A stretch of DNA of 64,000 nt from an uncultured Tenacibaculum sp. (GCF_947504135.1 NZ_CANNGG010000002.1:124001-188000), one strand, 5' to 3'. Positions 37,126 to 47,159 are shown, numbered from the stretch's first letter. Notes: generated from the letters alone by a model not told the origin. A program made the numbers and translations.

Positions 37126-37962
37126 ATGAAAAAAATAATTGTTCCTGTTGATTTCTCTGAATATTCTGAAAAAGCATTACAAACAGCTGTGTTTTTTGCA
37201 AAAGAAACTAATGCAGAAATTGTGGTTGTGCATATGTTAGAACTTTCAAATGCTGTACTTAGTCAGTCAGAAAGTTACATACAACAAGAAATGTTATTTT
37301 ATTTAGAGTTAACGGAGAAAAAGCTCGCTGAATTTTTAAAAAAGGATTATCTATCTGGTGTGAAAATAACACCGATTATCAAGCATTTTAAAATTTTTAG
37401 CGAAATAGATCTTTTAGCTAGAGAAGAAAAAGCAGATTTGATCATAATGGGATCTAAAGGAGTTAGCGGATTAAAAGAAATGTTTATAGGATCTAACACC
37501 GAAAAAGTAATTCGTTATACTCATATTCCTGTGCTAGTAATTAAAGAAAAGCCAATAACCGAAAAGATAGAAAAGGTGCTGTTTGCTTGTGATTTTTCTG
37601 ATGATGATGTGAAATCCTATATGAAGGCGAAAACTTTCTTTAACGGTCTTAAAACAGAGGTAGAGCTTATATATGTAAGTACTCCTACGTCTAAGTTTAA
37701 AAGTACAAAAGAGCTAGAAGAAAGAATGGAGCGATTTTTTAAACAAACCAACGAAAGTGCTGAGGAAGGAATGAAAAAGGTGAAAATTGTTTCAGATTAT
37801 TCAGTAGAAAGCGGTGTATTTTATTATGCTGATAAAATAGATGTTGATGTGTTAGTTGTAGCAACACATGGTAGAAAAGGAGTAGCTCATTTTTTTGAAG
37901 GAAGTATTTCTGAAGATATTGCAAATCACAGTAAATTACCAGTAATGTCTTTTAAGATATAA
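37126..37962 (+). CDS. Universal stress protein, two UspA domains
   Basis: 278 residues with two tandem UspA folds: 1-145 (MKKIIVPVDFSEYSEKAL ... IMGSKGVSGLKEMFIGSNTEKVIRYTHIPVLVI) and 150-278 (ATHGRKGVAHFFEGSISEDIA). The G-x2-G-x9-GS/T nucleotide motif is clear in the first domain and weaker in the second. Such proteins often accompany low-oxygen regulons, and the Fnr-type box upstream fits. It ends at a palindromic terminator. Confidence 0.93.
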   Translation: MKKIIVPVDFSEYSEKALQTAVFFAKETNAEIVVVHMLELSNAVLSQSESYIQQEMLFYLELTEKKLAEFLKKDYLSGVKITPIIKHFKIFSEIDLLAREEKADLIIMGSKGVSGLKEMFIGSNTEKVIRYTHIPVLVIKEKPITEKIEKVLFACDFSDDDVKSYMKAKTFFNGLKTEVELIYVSTPTSKFKSTKELEERMERFFKQTNESAEEGMKKVKIVSDYSVESGVFYYADKIDVDVLVVATHGRKGVAHFFEGSISEDIANHSKLPVMSFKI

Positions 37963-37980
37963 GGATGTTAAATAGAAATT

Positions 37981-38012
37981 AAAAAGCTCATTCAAATTTG
38001 AATGAGCTTTTT
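37981..38012. terminator. Perfect 32-bp palindromic terminator
   Basis: A5 GCTCATTCAAA and its exact reverse complement form a full palindrome between two convergent genes; it can terminate both. Confidence 0.93.
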
Positions 38013-38033
38013 AATTATATGATAAAGAAAGGA

Positions 38034-38738
38034 TTATTTACCTTCTTTTGTTTTGATATCATTTACAAACTTTTGTAAACGTTTTCCATATTCAGAACTT
38101 TTAACTCTATCAGTTAAACTATTGTTGATAGTATCTAAAAGTTGAATATTAGCATCGTATAATTCAGATAAAGCAATGTAAGGAGCGGCTTCGCTATCTG
38201 CATTAGCAATGGCAAAGTTTGTAGAGAATAAGAAACGACGACGTATCATTTTTTTGTAATCGTCTTCTACTTGTTGTATTTGAGCTTCATCTTGAGATTG
38301 ACGAGCTTCTACTTCTTTTTTTACAAAATCTAAACGTTGCTCTAAAAACTTCTGATTTATCTTACGATATTCCTCCATCACTTCTTGGTTTTTAGAACCT
38401 TTAATTTCAGGTTTAAAACCAAACTCTTCAATATTATCATTTATTGTAATTTCACCTTCTTCACCAAAGAACATAATATGTTTATCAGTTGTGTTTCCAT
38501 CAAAAGTAAGGTAGTACATTACTGGAGATTCTACATTATCGGTTAATATAAATTTATCATCTCCTAATAAAGCTAAAGAATCAACAGATACTAGTAAGGT
38601 ATCGTTCATTTTTTGAAGATATAAAGTACCTTTTTTTAGTCCTTTGATTTGACCTTTAACTATCATGTTTCCCTCTTTTTTAGAGGAGCAGGCAAAAGCT
38701 ACAAGAGCAATTGCGAAAAGAGCAATAATTTTCTTCAT
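38034..38738 (-). CDS. DUF4369 lipoprotein
   Basis: 234 residues. Lipoprotein signal MKKIIALFAIALVAFACSS with the lipobox Cys at about residue 17, followed by a DUF4369-like beta domain (VKGQIKGLKKGTLYLQKMND, about 25-125) and a long charged helical part (about 130-200). DUF4369 is usually found in front of thioredoxin domains in TlpA-like proteins; here no thioredoxin CxxC exists. Start at 38738 fits the signal peptide and the CATATTTG -7-like element at 38761-38768. Confidence 0.85.
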   Translation of the reverse strand: MKKIIALFAIALVAFACSSKKEGNMIVKGQIKGLKKGTLYLQKMNDTLLVSVDSLALLGDDKFILTDNVESPVMYYLTFDGNTTDKHIMFFGEEGEITINDNIEEFGFKPEIKGSKNQEVMEEYRKINQKFLEQRLDFVKKEVEARQSQDEAQIQQVEDDYKKMIRRRFLFSTNFAIANADSEAAPYIALSELYDANIQLLDTINNSLTDRVKSSEYGKRLQKFVNDIKTKEGK

Positions 38739-38760
38739 TGAATTCAAAATTTGTCTGTTG

Positions 38761-38768
38761 CAAATATG
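38761..38768 (-). promoter_or_regulatory. -7-like element of the DUF4369 gene
   Basis: CATATTTG on the minus strand, one base from TAnnTTTG. It lies between 38738 and an upstream ATG at 38795, arguing for the shorter start. Confidence 0.4.
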
Positions 38769-38778
38769 CAGATTTCTC

Positions 38779-40086
38779 TTAAACTTTTGAGGCAATTTCC
38801 ATTAAAATTGTACAGAGAATTGCTCCTACGGTACCTATTGCATATCCGAAAACAGCTAATAAAACACCTACAGTAGCTAATGATGGGTGAAAAGCTTGTG
38901 CTACAATTGGAGCAGAAGCAGCACCACCAACATTTGCTTGACTTCCTACAGCCAAGAAGAAATATGGAGCACGGATTAATTTAGCTACTAAGATTAATAA
39001 TCCTGCATGAATAGCCATCCAAACTAAACCAATAGCAATTAACCCCACATTGTCAAAAATTAAAGTTAAGTCCATTTTCATACCAATAGTTGCTACTAAT
39101 ACATAAATAAAAATACTACCAATTTTACTGGCTCCAGCACCTTCATAACTTTTAGCTTTTGTAAATGATAAAAGTATTGCTACAATAGTTGAAATACTGA
39201 TTAACCAGAAGAATCCTGATCCTAAAAATGAAAAGATATTTCGCCATGTTTGAGATTCCATACTAGCAGTAATAGCAGCAAAGATTTCGCTTAAATATCC
39301 TGCAGCAAAATGACCAAAACCAACAGTACCAAAAGCAATAGCTAACATGATGATGAAATCAGTTAAAGTAGGATTTCTACGTACACCTTGTGTAAAACTC
39401 GAAACTCGTTCTTTTAAGTCTTCAATAGCAGAAGTATCAGCTTTTAACCACTTATCAATTTTATCTTTTTTACCAATTCCGATTAAAATAATTGCCATCC
39501 AAATGTTAGCTACAACAATATCAACAAATACCATTCCTCCATATTTAGCAGGATTGTATTTGTAAATTTCTAACATGGCAGTTTGGTTGGCACCACCACC
39601 AATCCAACTACCAGCAAGGGTAGATAAACCTCTCCATACTGCATCAAAATCTGCTCCGCCAACAGTTTCAGGAGAAACTGTAGAAATTAATAAAATAGCG
39701 ATAGGCCCTCCAATAACAATTCCAATAGTTCCTGTAAAAAACATAATTAATGCTTTTGAACCTAAGTTGAAAATAGCTTTTAAATCAATGCTTAAAGTCA
39801 TTAAAACTAAGGCTGCAGGTAATAAAAATCGACTAGATACGTAGTATAATTGCGATTTGCTTTTTACCACTTCGCCAGCAGCATTTGTAGTTTCCCATTC
39901 AGGAGAAATAACGCCTAGAGTAGTAAATATTGCTGGGATAAAGTAGGCCATGAATAAACCTGGTACTATTTTATAAAATTTATGCCAAAATCCTGAGGTT
40001 TGTGATTCTGTATAAAAAACAAAACCTAAAGAAATCATTAAAATACCAAATACGATTGCATCGTTTGTAAAAAGAGGTGCTTCCAT
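38779..40086 (-). CDS. DUF819 family membrane protein
   Basis: 435 residues, about eleven hydrophobic segments, matching the DUF819 (YjcL-like) family: SQLYYVSSRFLLPAALVLMTL, GGPIAILLISTV, the central AGSWIGGGANQTAMLEIY, and SQANVGGAASAPIVAQAF. These are putative transporters related in fold to bile acid/glutamate symporter-like permeases; substrate unknown. Ends about 40 bp before the lipoprotein start, so both may be transcribed together. Confidence 0.87.
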   Translation of the reverse strand: MEAPLFTNDAIVFGILMISLGFVFYTESQTSGFWHKFYKIVPGLFMAYFIPAIFTTLGVISPEWETTNAAGEVVKSKSQLYYVSSRFLLPAALVLMTLSIDLKAIFNLGSKALIMFFTGTIGIVIGGPIAILLISTVSPETVGGADFDAVWRGLSTLAGSWIGGGANQTAMLEIYKYNPAKYGGMVFVDIVVANIWMAIILIGIGKKDKIDKWLKADTSAIEDLKERVSSFTQGVRRNPTLTDFIIMLAIAFGTVGFGHFAAGYLSEIFAAITASMESQTWRNIFSFLGSGFFWLISISTIVAILLSFTKAKSYEGAGASKIGSIFIYVLVATIGMKMDLTLIFDNVGLIAIGLVWMAIHAGLLILVAKLIRAPYFFLAVGSQANVGGAASAPIVAQAFHPSLATVGVLLAVFGYAIGTVGAILCTILMEIASKV

Positions 40087-40128
40087 CTAAAAAAAATTTG
40101 CCGCTAAAGTATGAAATAATAGTTAGTT

Positions 40129-40788
40129 CTATTTTCTGTGATCTGTGGTAATTGCAATTCCTAGTTGAATTCTATTGAAATTACCAACATTATTAACATT
40201 GATTAATTGATATCCAGCTTGAAGTTTTATAATATCAGAAACTTTGTATTTAAAACCAGCTCCGAACCAGTTTTGATTGTATGCTTCACCTTCAAAATCT
40301 AAAAAAGTTTCATTGTATAGGTATGTCGACCATTTTTCATCAATAGGATGACTCAAGGCTAATTGATATCGAAAGAAATTACTAGTGGTCGATTCAAAAA
40401 AACGTTGTTCACCTCTAAAACGGTGTGCTAAATTTGAACTAGCTATTTTATGGTTAACATTCAAATCCTCATAAATGCGATGTTCGCTAAAGTCACCAGC
40501 AGTAATGTTAAAAGTTTCATCAGTGTTTAAGAAAGCATACCCTACGGTAGCATTTACATTTTTATTGAATTTATAATTAGCTCCTAAGCGTCCAATGAAT
40601 TGTTGCATATCGTCTCCAACTTCAAAGAAGCGAAAATGTGCTATAGATTTTAAGCCAAACTTATCTGAAATTTGGTGAGATCCGTTGTACATGTACCATA
40701 CTCCTAATTCTTTGGTAGGGTCAGGTTGATTTTGAGAAAAACTGTTGAATGAAAATAAAGAGATAATTAACAAGAATAATTTTCGCAT
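40129..40788 (-). CDS. DUF2490 outer-membrane protein
   Basis: 219 residues. Signal peptide (KLFLLIISLFSFNSFSQ), then alternating beta strands ending in an aromatic/charged C-terminus, the DUF2490 pattern (ELGVWYMYNGSHQISDKFGL, RFRGEQRFFE). Predicted small outer-membrane beta-barrel of unknown function. Confidence 0.85.
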   Translation of the reverse strand: MRKLFLLIISLFSFNSFSQNQPDPTKELGVWYMYNGSHQISDKFGLKSIAHFRFFEVGDDMQQFIGRLGANYKFNKNVNATVGYAFLNTDETFNITAGDFSEHRIYEDLNVNHKIASSNLAHRFRGEQRFFESTTSNFFRYQLALSHPIDEKWSTYLYNETFLDFEGEAYNQNWFGAGFKYKVSDIIKLQAGYQLINVNNVGNFNRIQLGIAITTDHRK

Positions 40789-40816
40789 AATAATAGTTGT
40801 GGTTCTTTGTGATATT

Positions 40817-40853
40817 AAAAATCTCCCAAATAAATAGATATATGGGAGATTTT
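40817..40853 (-). terminator. Terminator after the S9 peptidase gene
   Basis: AAAATCTCCCA/TGGGAGATTTT, 11-base stem with a 15-nt loop; on the minus strand T5 follows the stem. Confidence 0.8.
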
Positions 40854-40926
40854 GTATTATGCTGACAAAAATATAAACTCGATAATTTTTCGGAAAAGTT
40901 ATACTGTTAAAGTTCTTTGAATTTGT

Positions 40927-42846
40927 TTATGAATCATCGTTTTTAATTGGCTCTTCCTTCTTTAAATAGGTGTCTAAGAACTGTAAGATTTTACTATTTG
41001 CTTCTATTTGATTTTCTTTCTTTACAAAACCATGACCTTCATCATCAAAAAGAACATATTCCACAGGAACTCCGTTTTTCTTAACCCCAGCCACAATTTC
41101 ATCAGACTCTACTTGTAAAACTCTCGGGTCTTTAGCTCCTTGTAAAACCATTAAAGGTTTGGTTACTTTATCGGTGTGGAATAAAGGAGAAATTCTTTTA
41201 AGTCTAACTGAATCGGCAGAATAAGGATTTCCTAACTCTTTGTATAGGGCTTCTCTAAACGATTCCCACCACGACGGAATACTTTTTAAAGTACGCATCC
41301 AGTTGGTTACTCCGTAAATATTTACCCCAACAGCAAATTCTTCAGGGGTATAGGTTAATGCAGCCATGGTCATATAGCCGCCATAAGATCCTCCGATGAT
41401 TCCTATTTTTTCAGCGTCAATTTCTGGTTGGTTTGCTAACCAATTTTTCCCTTCTACGCAATCTTGTAAATCTTTTTCACCGTGATTTAAGTCATCCATA
41501 GTAAAAAAGGTTTTACCATAACCACTACTTCCACGATTATTTACAGCTAAAACAGCATATCCGTGGTTTACTAGGTATTGGATTCTGGAATTGAAATTTT
41601 GACGTGATTGCCCTCCAGGACCTCCATGTACCCAAACTAAAGCAGGGACTTTATTGTCTTCTGAAGCTTGATGAGGTAAGTAATAAATTGCAGGAATCGT
41701 AACTCCATCAAAAGAAGGGTAACGTATTACTTTCGCTTTTACTAAATCATCAGGATTAATTTCTTTGTTTAATACGTCAGTTAATTGCGTTTGTTTTTGA
41801 GTAGCTAAATCGTAAACGTATAAGTTAGATGGAGCATCAGAACCTCCAGCATAAAAACGCATCATGTTTTCATCTCTAGAAAAACCAACGCTGGTAATAC
41901 TTTTTCCATTAACATTAGGTAAGGTTATGTTTTTTCCTTCAGCAACATCAAAAACTTCAATTACATTTTTTGCATCTTCGTTAATATAGGTAACTCTATA
42001 TTTTCCATTGTTGGTAAAATAACTTCCAGAAATATCCCAATCTTTTACTAACACTTTTTCTGTTTCATTGGTGCTAATGGTATATTTCATTAAGGTTGCA
42101 AATTCACCTTCTGCATCTGTTGTGTAGTAGAAATCAGTATCATCAATAGAAAAATCAGCGGCAGAATTACCACTCAACGTAAGATTAATTTTTGTGATTA
42201 CTTTGGTGGTTCTATCAAACAAAAACAAGTCACTGTCATTTGTGTTAACCGTTTTGCTTAGCGCTAGAATGTTTTTATTATTTGATATTGCTGCTACGTT
42301 ATAACCGTCTTTATTTTCATAAATCATGATAGGGGTAAAAGTTTCAAGATCCATTTCATAAAGATCCATAAAACGCTTGTCTCTTTTATTAGAAGTAAAA
42401 AAGAAACTTTTCTCATTTTTTGCCCAACCAAAAAATCCAGCTCTAGCACCTTTAGTTGGTGTTAAATCTTTAATATTACCATCAAGTTCTCTTAAAAATA
42501 TATGATAAATTTCATCACCATTATTATCCATTCTAAACAACATACGCTCATCTTTAGGGAAATATGAGGTTGCAAAAACAGAAGAGCTGTCTGATTTTGT
42601 TATTGGCTCAAATTCTCCGTTAGTTGTAGAAACTGTGTACATGTTATAAATTCCCGAACGATTACTGGTTACGAGTAATTTTGAGTTGTCTGGAGAAAAA
42701 CTTCCTCCTGAAACACTCTCGTTATCCATCATTTGTTCGATAGAGTATTCTTTAAGTGTTTCAGCAACTTCTGTTGGCTTTTTTTGCTCTTTTTTACAAG
42801 CACTGGCTATAATAGTAATAGCGAGTAGAACGATTATTCTTTTCAT
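40927..42846 (-). CDS. S9-family (prolyl oligopeptidase-type) peptidase, lipoprotein
   Basis: 639 residues. Lipoprotein signal (KRIIVLLAITIIASACKK), a seven-bladed beta-propeller (about 40-370) and an alpha/beta hydrolase domain (about 380-630) with nucleophile Ser in GGSYGGYMTMAAL, Asp in GAKDPRV and His in DDEGHGFVKKEN. It cleaves oligopeptides in the periplasm or at the surface. 24 bp separate it from the upstream VPS10/BNR gene on the same strand, so the two are likely co-transcribed. Confidence 0.92.
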   Translation of the reverse strand: MKRIIVLLAITIIASACKKEQKKPTEVAETLKEYSIEQMMDNESVSGGSFSPDNSKLLVTSNRSGIYNMYTVSTTNGEFEPITKSDSSSVFATSYFPKDERMLFRMDNNGDEIYHIFLRELDGNIKDLTPTKGARAGFFGWAKNEKSFFFTSNKRDKRFMDLYEMDLETFTPIMIYENKDGYNVAAISNNKNILALSKTVNTNDSDLFLFDRTTKVITKINLTLSGNSAADFSIDDTDFYYTTDAEGEFATLMKYTISTNETEKVLVKDWDISGSYFTNNGKYRVTYINEDAKNVIEVFDVAEGKNITLPNVNGKSITSVGFSRDENMMRFYAGGSDAPSNLYVYDLATQKQTQLTDVLNKEINPDDLVKAKVIRYPSFDGVTIPAIYYLPHQASEDNKVPALVWVHGGPGGQSRQNFNSRIQYLVNHGYAVLAVNNRGSSGYGKTFFTMDDLNHGEKDLQDCVEGKNWLANQPEIDAEKIGIIGGSYGGYMTMAALTYTPEEFAVGVNIYGVTNWMRTLKSIPSWWESFREALYKELGNPYSADSVRLKRISPLFHTDKVTKPLMVLQGAKDPRVLQVESDEIVAGVKKNGVPVEYVLFDDEGHGFVKKENQIEANSKILQFLDTYLKKEEPIKNDDS

Positions 42847-42870
42847 TATGTAAGATTTTTTAATTTGAAA

Positions 42871-45800
42871 TTATTCTACAGAAAATTTTTTGGTTTCTTT
42901 AAACGGAGATAAATCTATTTTTTCTACCTCAACTTTATATTCTTTCCAGTCTTTATCGAAAAAAGCATTGGTTTTTTCAATAGCATCTTTAAAAGCTCCT
43001 TTAAATTGATTGATTAATTGTTTTTCAGTAGCAGTTTGCTCACCAAATCTACTGTTTACGTACCAATTTGCTGTACTTAATCTTTGTGTAACTGTCGGAT
43101 CTGGATTACGGATAATTCCTTGGCGTTTATCAACTTTACCAAAGTAAATATCAAGTAAACTATCAATTTTTTTAATAGTTTCGGTTGAATTTTTTATTTG
43201 CTCTTTGTAGGCCTTTTTATCCTTTTTTGAGAGCTCGGTTTTGTAGTTATTAGCGATGTCTTTGCTTTCAACTAATTGTTTAACAGCATCTGCAATAATA
43301 TTTTGATACTTTTCAAGTTCTTTGCTTGTATCGTATTTTTGATTGATAGCCGTTTGAGAAATAGTTAATCTAGGATCGAATTTTACCGTGATGTTTTGTT
43401 CAGAAGTTTTATCTCCAAACGTAGTTTTAATTCTGTAAGTACCTGGTTTTACTCTTACACCACTAGGTTCACTTTTTTGTTTTCTAATGGTTCTTGAAGG
43501 TCTAGAAACTCCTTTTTCATCCATAAACCAAACACCTTTGTGAATTCCATTTTCTTTGGGAGTTTTTCTTTTTAGTGTTCTTATCAATCGTTTACCATCA
43601 AATATTTCAAATTTAATAGAATCCCATTTTACTTTATTTTCAGTTTCTGTTGAGTTCTCGACTGTGCTCGAACTGACATCATCGGTTTTTTTATCTTTTG
43701 GTTTTTCGTCAGTTTTTGGTTTGTTGATGTAGAATTGTACCAAAGCACCACGACTTCTGTTTTCTCCGTTATAAATAGCATCTGCGCCAAATCGACTACC
43801 TGTTGGTTGTTGATATGCAGCTTGATAAGCAATAGGAGGTTCAAACAATTCGATATTTTTTGTAAGGATATTTTTATCTTTAGCTAATGCTCTCAACGGA
43901 CGAATATCGTCTAATACCCAAGCAGACCTTCCAAATGTTCCGATAACCAAATCATACTCTCTTGGATGAATTACTAAATCTTTTACAGGAACAGTTGGGA
44001 AACCTTCTGTCCATTTTGTCCAGTTTTCACCAGCATTTAAAGAAATATATAGTCCATCATCTGTTCCTAAAAAAAGTAAATTAGGTTCGATTGGGTCTTC
44101 AGCAATACTTAACGTAAAACTTTCTACATCATTTTCATCAACAATACGTTTCCATGTTTTACCGTAATCGGTAGTTCGGTAGGCATAAGGTTTGTAGTTA
44201 AAGCGACGATAATCGTTCGCTACTAATAAGGCTTCTCCTTTGTTTTTATTAGAAGCTTTTATTTGTGTAATCCAACTATTTTCTGGTAACCCTTTTAGGT
44301 TTTTAGCAACATTTGTCCAAGTTGCACCACCATTTTGAGTGATATGTACCTGACCATCATCCGTAGCTGCCCATAACATGTCTTTTTCTATAGGAGAAGG
44401 TTCGATAACTAAAATAGTACAATGATTTTCTGCACCTGTAGCATCCATAGTTAAACCTCCACTTTCTTGTTGATTGAGTTTGGTTTTGTCGTTGGTAGTT
44501 AAATCAGGAGAAATAACTTTCCATGTTAATCCTTTATCGGTTGATTTATGCACGAATTGACTTCCGAAGTATAAAGTTGAATTATCAAATGGATCAATAT
44601 TAATAGCAGAGTTCCAGTTAAAACGTAACTTTACATCAGGGTCTGGATGTGTAGGACGAACTGTGTAATTGTTCCCTGTTTCGTAGTCATAACGAGATAC
44701 AAAACCTTGTTGACTCATTGTCCAACCATAACGAGCATCTTCTTTATCTGGTATTACGTCAAAACCATCACCAAAACTAATCTCTTGCCAATACGAATTT
44801 CGGATACCTTGTGATTTCCAAACATAGGCAGGTCCTCGCCAAGAACCATTGTCTTGCATTCCTCCGTATACATTATAAGGGAATTCATTGTCAACATTAA
44901 TATGATAATATTGAGCAATAGGTAAATTACCTATAAAGCGCCATGTTTTACCACCATCTTTGGTTATGTTCAATCCACCATCATTCCCATCAATCATAAA
45001 ACTTCCATCTTTAGGATGTATCCACCAAGCGTGATGGTCTGGGTGGATTCCGTTATCAACTCCATAAGCGGGCATGAGTTGTTTAAATGATTTACCTCCG
45101 TCAATAGAAACATTTACATAGGTGAAAATAGAATACAACTTGTGCTCATTTTGAGGATCGACATAAATTTCTGAATAATAGAATGGACGGTCGCCAATTC
45201 CTTTTTTATCATTGATTTTTGTCCATTTTTCACCACCATCTTCACTTTTATACAACGCATTCTTTTTTGCTTCAACCAAGGCGTACACAATATTTGGGTT
45301 TGATGGAGCAATGGCAACACCAATTCTACCCAATTCCCCTTTAGGAAAACCTTCTTTATCGGTAATTTTTTTCCAGTTGTCACCTCCATCATGCGTTATG
45401 TATAAACCACTTCCTTCACCACCAGATTTAAAAAACCAAGGATCACGTTTATGTTCCCACATAGCAGCGATTAATTTGTTTGGATTTGATGGATCTATAA
45501 CTAAATCGGCAGCACCCGTTTTTATATTGTTGAATAAGATTTTTTTCCACGTTTTACCTCCATCGGTAGTTTTGTATACACCACGTTCTTTGTGTTCACC
45601 CCATGGGGAACCTATAGCAGCTACATATACAATATCAGGATTATCAGGATGAATAACTACACGATGTATGTGTCGCGTTTTTTCTAATCCCATGGATTTC
45701 CATGATTTTCCGGCATCTAAGGATTTAAAAATTCCGTAACCACCATTCAAGCTGTTACGAGGATTCCCTTCACCAGTTCCTACCCAAATAACGCTTGGGT

Positions 45801-46086
45801 TTGATTGTTGAATAGCTACCGCTCCGATAGAGGCAGTTACCTCTTTATCGAAAATAGGTTGCCATTTAATACCACCGGAAGTAGATTTCCAAACCCCACC
45901 AGAAGCAGTACCAACGTACATAATATCAGGATTTGATTCAACTACATCGATAGCGGTTACACGACCACTCATACCACCCGGACCGATGTTTCGTGGTTTC
46001 ATATTTTTAACCAGATCCATTGAGAATTCTTGTGAGAACAATATAGATGTTGCGAGCAATAAAATGAAAGAAAAAAGCTTGTTCAT
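42871..46086 (-). CDS. VPS10/BNR-repeat (sortilin-like propeller) protein
   Basis: 1071 residues. Signal peptide (KLFSFILLLATSILFSQ), then many BNR/Asp-box repeats of the form S-x-D-G-G-x-T-W (KSTSGGIKWQ, KTTDGGKTWK, ITHDGGDNWK, KSEDGGEKWT, ITKDGGKTWR), forming one or two ten-bladed propellers up to about residue 740, and a C-terminal helical region with many Lys/Glu. Bacteroidota have many such secreted proteins, annotated as glycosyl hydrolases or sortilin-like; no catalytic residues of a sialidase were recognised. Function unknown. Confidence 0.88.
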   Translation of the reverse strand: MNKLFSFILLLATSILFSQEFSMDLVKNMKPRNIGPGGMSGRVTAIDVVESNPDIMYVGTASGGVWKSTSGGIKWQPIFDKEVTASIGAVAIQQSNPSVIWVGTGEGNPRNSLNGGYGIFKSLDAGKSWKSMGLEKTRHIHRVVIHPDNPDIVYVAAIGSPWGEHKERGVYKTTDGGKTWKKILFNNIKTGAADLVIDPSNPNKLIAAMWEHKRDPWFFKSGGEGSGLYITHDGGDNWKKITDKEGFPKGELGRIGVAIAPSNPNIVYALVEAKKNALYKSEDGGEKWTKINDKKGIGDRPFYYSEIYVDPQNEHKLYSIFTYVNVSIDGGKSFKQLMPAYGVDNGIHPDHHAWWIHPKDGSFMIDGNDGGLNITKDGGKTWRFIGNLPIAQYYHINVDNEFPYNVYGGMQDNGSWRGPAYVWKSQGIRNSYWQEISFGDGFDVIPDKEDARYGWTMSQQGFVSRYDYETGNNYTVRPTHPDPDVKLRFNWNSAINIDPFDNSTLYFGSQFVHKSTDKGLTWKVISPDLTTNDKTKLNQQESGGLTMDATGAENHCTILVIEPSPIEKDMLWAATDDGQVHITQNGGATWTNVAKNLKGLPENSWITQIKASNKNKGEALLVANDYRRFNYKPYAYRTTDYGKTWKRIVDENDVESFTLSIAEDPIEPNLLFLGTDDGLYISLNAGENWTKWTEGFPTVPVKDLVIHPREYDLVIGTFGRSAWVLDDIRPLRALAKDKNILTKNIELFEPPIAYQAAYQQPTGSRFGADAIYNGENRSRGALVQFYINKPKTDEKPKDKKTDDVSSSTVENSTETENKVKWDSIKFEIFDGKRLIRTLKRKTPKENGIHKGVWFMDEKGVSRPSRTIRKQKSEPSGVRVKPGTYRIKTTFGDKTSEQNITVKFDPRLTISQTAINQKYDTSKELEKYQNIIADAVKQLVESKDIANNYKTELSKKDKKAYKEQIKNSTETIKKIDSLLDIYFGKVDKRQGIIRNPDPTVTQRLSTANWYVNSRFGEQTATEKQLINQFKGAFKDAIEKTNAFFDKDWKEYKVEVEKIDLSPFKETKKFSVE

Positions 46087-46132
46087 AATTGTTAGTTGAT
46101 TGAAATTTAGTTGTGTACAATTTACAAAATAG

Positions 46133-46165
46133 AAAACGCCTAATTAAAAATTAGACGTTTTTTTT
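46133..46165 (-). terminator. Terminator after the Arc-type gene
   Basis: AAAACGCCTAATT pairs with AATTAGACGTTTT (one mismatch) around AAA. The stronger T-run lies on the plus strand, but by position it ends the minus-strand Arc gene. Confidence 0.65.
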
Positions 46166-46187
46166 ACAAGGAGTTAAGATTTTGAAG

Positions 46188-46352
46188 TTAATCTTCTTTC
46201 TTTTTGGGTTCTCTTTTTGCTTCTTTAAGTACTTGCATAAGCATCCATTCAATCTGCCCATTAGTAGATCGAAACTCGTCAGAAGCCCATTTTTCAATAG
46301 CTTTTAACATGTCTTCGTTTATGCGGAGTGCAAATGCTTTCTTTTTTGCCAT
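46188..46352 (-). CDS. Arc-type ribbon-helix-helix protein
   Basis: 54 residues: MAKKKAFALRINEDMLKAIE, then KWASDEFRSTNGQIEWMLMQ, a strand followed by two helices as in Arc/MetJ-like repressors, with a Lys-rich tail. It would bind DNA as a dimer through the KAFALRIN strand. It lies at the end of the SPFH-led gene group, an arrangement I recall from other flavobacteria. TATTTTTG on the minus strand at 46402-46409 gives it a possible own promoter. Confidence 0.85.
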   Translation of the reverse strand: MAKKKAFALRINEDMLKAIEKWASDEFRSTNGQIEWMLMQVLKEAKREPKKKED

Positions 46353-46401
46353 GTTTGTTTTTATGTAAGAAACGGTTGTGTTTAAGAGTTAAATTACGGG
46401 T

Positions 46402-46409
46402 CAAAAATA
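46402..46409 (-). promoter_or_regulatory. -7 element of the Arc-type gene
   Basis: TATTTTTG on the minus strand, 50 bp upstream of the ATG. The -33 region is not clear. Confidence 0.45.
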
Positions 46410-46486
46410 CAACTTCCTAATATTTAGTTATATCAAAGAGAGAATGAAACTAAAAAGGTATATGATGGTAAATAATATTATCCGTA

Positions 46487-46993
46487 TCATAATTGTTGTA
46501 CTTTATGTTTATAGGTTACTAAAACACGTTTTGCTTCTTGTTCTTTTTTGGTTCCTATAAGTAGTTTTTTGTTATTTTTTAGTTCTAGTTGAATACCGAT
46601 ATCTCCTGAAATATTTAAAGTAGTTCCTCTTTTTTTATTCCAAAGTAATCCGCCTTTTAACCCCCATCCTCCATATTCACCAATGGGATCATAATTTCTG
46701 ACATAAGCTTTTTCAATTTCAGACCAAGCTATTTTTCTTAAGGATAGATGAAAAGGGAAGAACTGATAATGAATTCCATATTCATCAATTCTTGTAGTTA
46801 ACTTAAAAATAAAAATAAAAGCAAATGAAGCTAAAATTGCAAGAAGAGTAAGTGTTAACTCTGTAGAACTCATTGTAGAATTTTCTTGCATATATTCTTT
46901 AACAATAAGTATTACGGGTACAATTAAACTTACAGCTAATATTACTAATAACCACCATTGTGTAAATCGTTGCTCTTCTTTAAAAATTTTCAT
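46487..46993 (-). CDS. Membrane protein of unknown function (two helices)
   Basis: 168 residues from the ATG at 46993 (a longer version starting at 47017 overlaps the upstream gene). Two hydrophobic segments at about 13-34 and 45-65, then a soluble PH-like beta region with GGWGLKGGLLWNKKRGTTLN and IQLELKNNKKLLIGT. The family is not recognised with certainty. It starts directly after the stop of the DUF4177-like gene, so it belongs to the same transcript. Confidence 0.75.
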   Translation of the reverse strand: MKIFKEEQRFTQWWLLVILAVSLIVPVILIVKEYMQENSTMSSTELTLTLLAILASFAFIFIFKLTTRIDEYGIHYQFFPFHLSLRKIAWSEIEKAYVRNYDPIGEYGGWGLKGGLLWNKKRGTTLNISGDIGIQLELKNNKKLLIGTKKEQEAKRVLVTYKHKVQQL

Positions 46994-46994
46994 T

Positions 46995-47159
46995 CTATCG
47001 GTTTTTATCCTTTTCAAGTACAGCTAATAAAATACTATTTCTTTCTAGAACGTTAATAACACGCCATCCTTGTTTGGCAAAATTATTTAATTGGTCCTCA
47101 AAGTTTTGTTGGGAGTTTGTCCAGCTAAATTCTTGTTTAATTATTTTATATTCCTTCAT
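46995..47159 (-). CDS. DUF4177-like small protein
   Basis: 54 residues: MKEYKIIKQEFSWTNSQQNF, then LNNFAKQGWRVINVLERNS. The pattern Y-K-I ... G-W-x-V resembles the DUF4177 fold (short alpha/beta protein of unknown function). Stop TAG at 46995-46997, one base before the next gene's ATG. About 35 bp separate it from the SPFH gene upstream. Confidence 0.7.
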   Translation of the reverse strand: MKEYKIIKQEFSWTNSQQNFEDQLNNFAKQGWRVINVLERNSILLAVLEKDKNR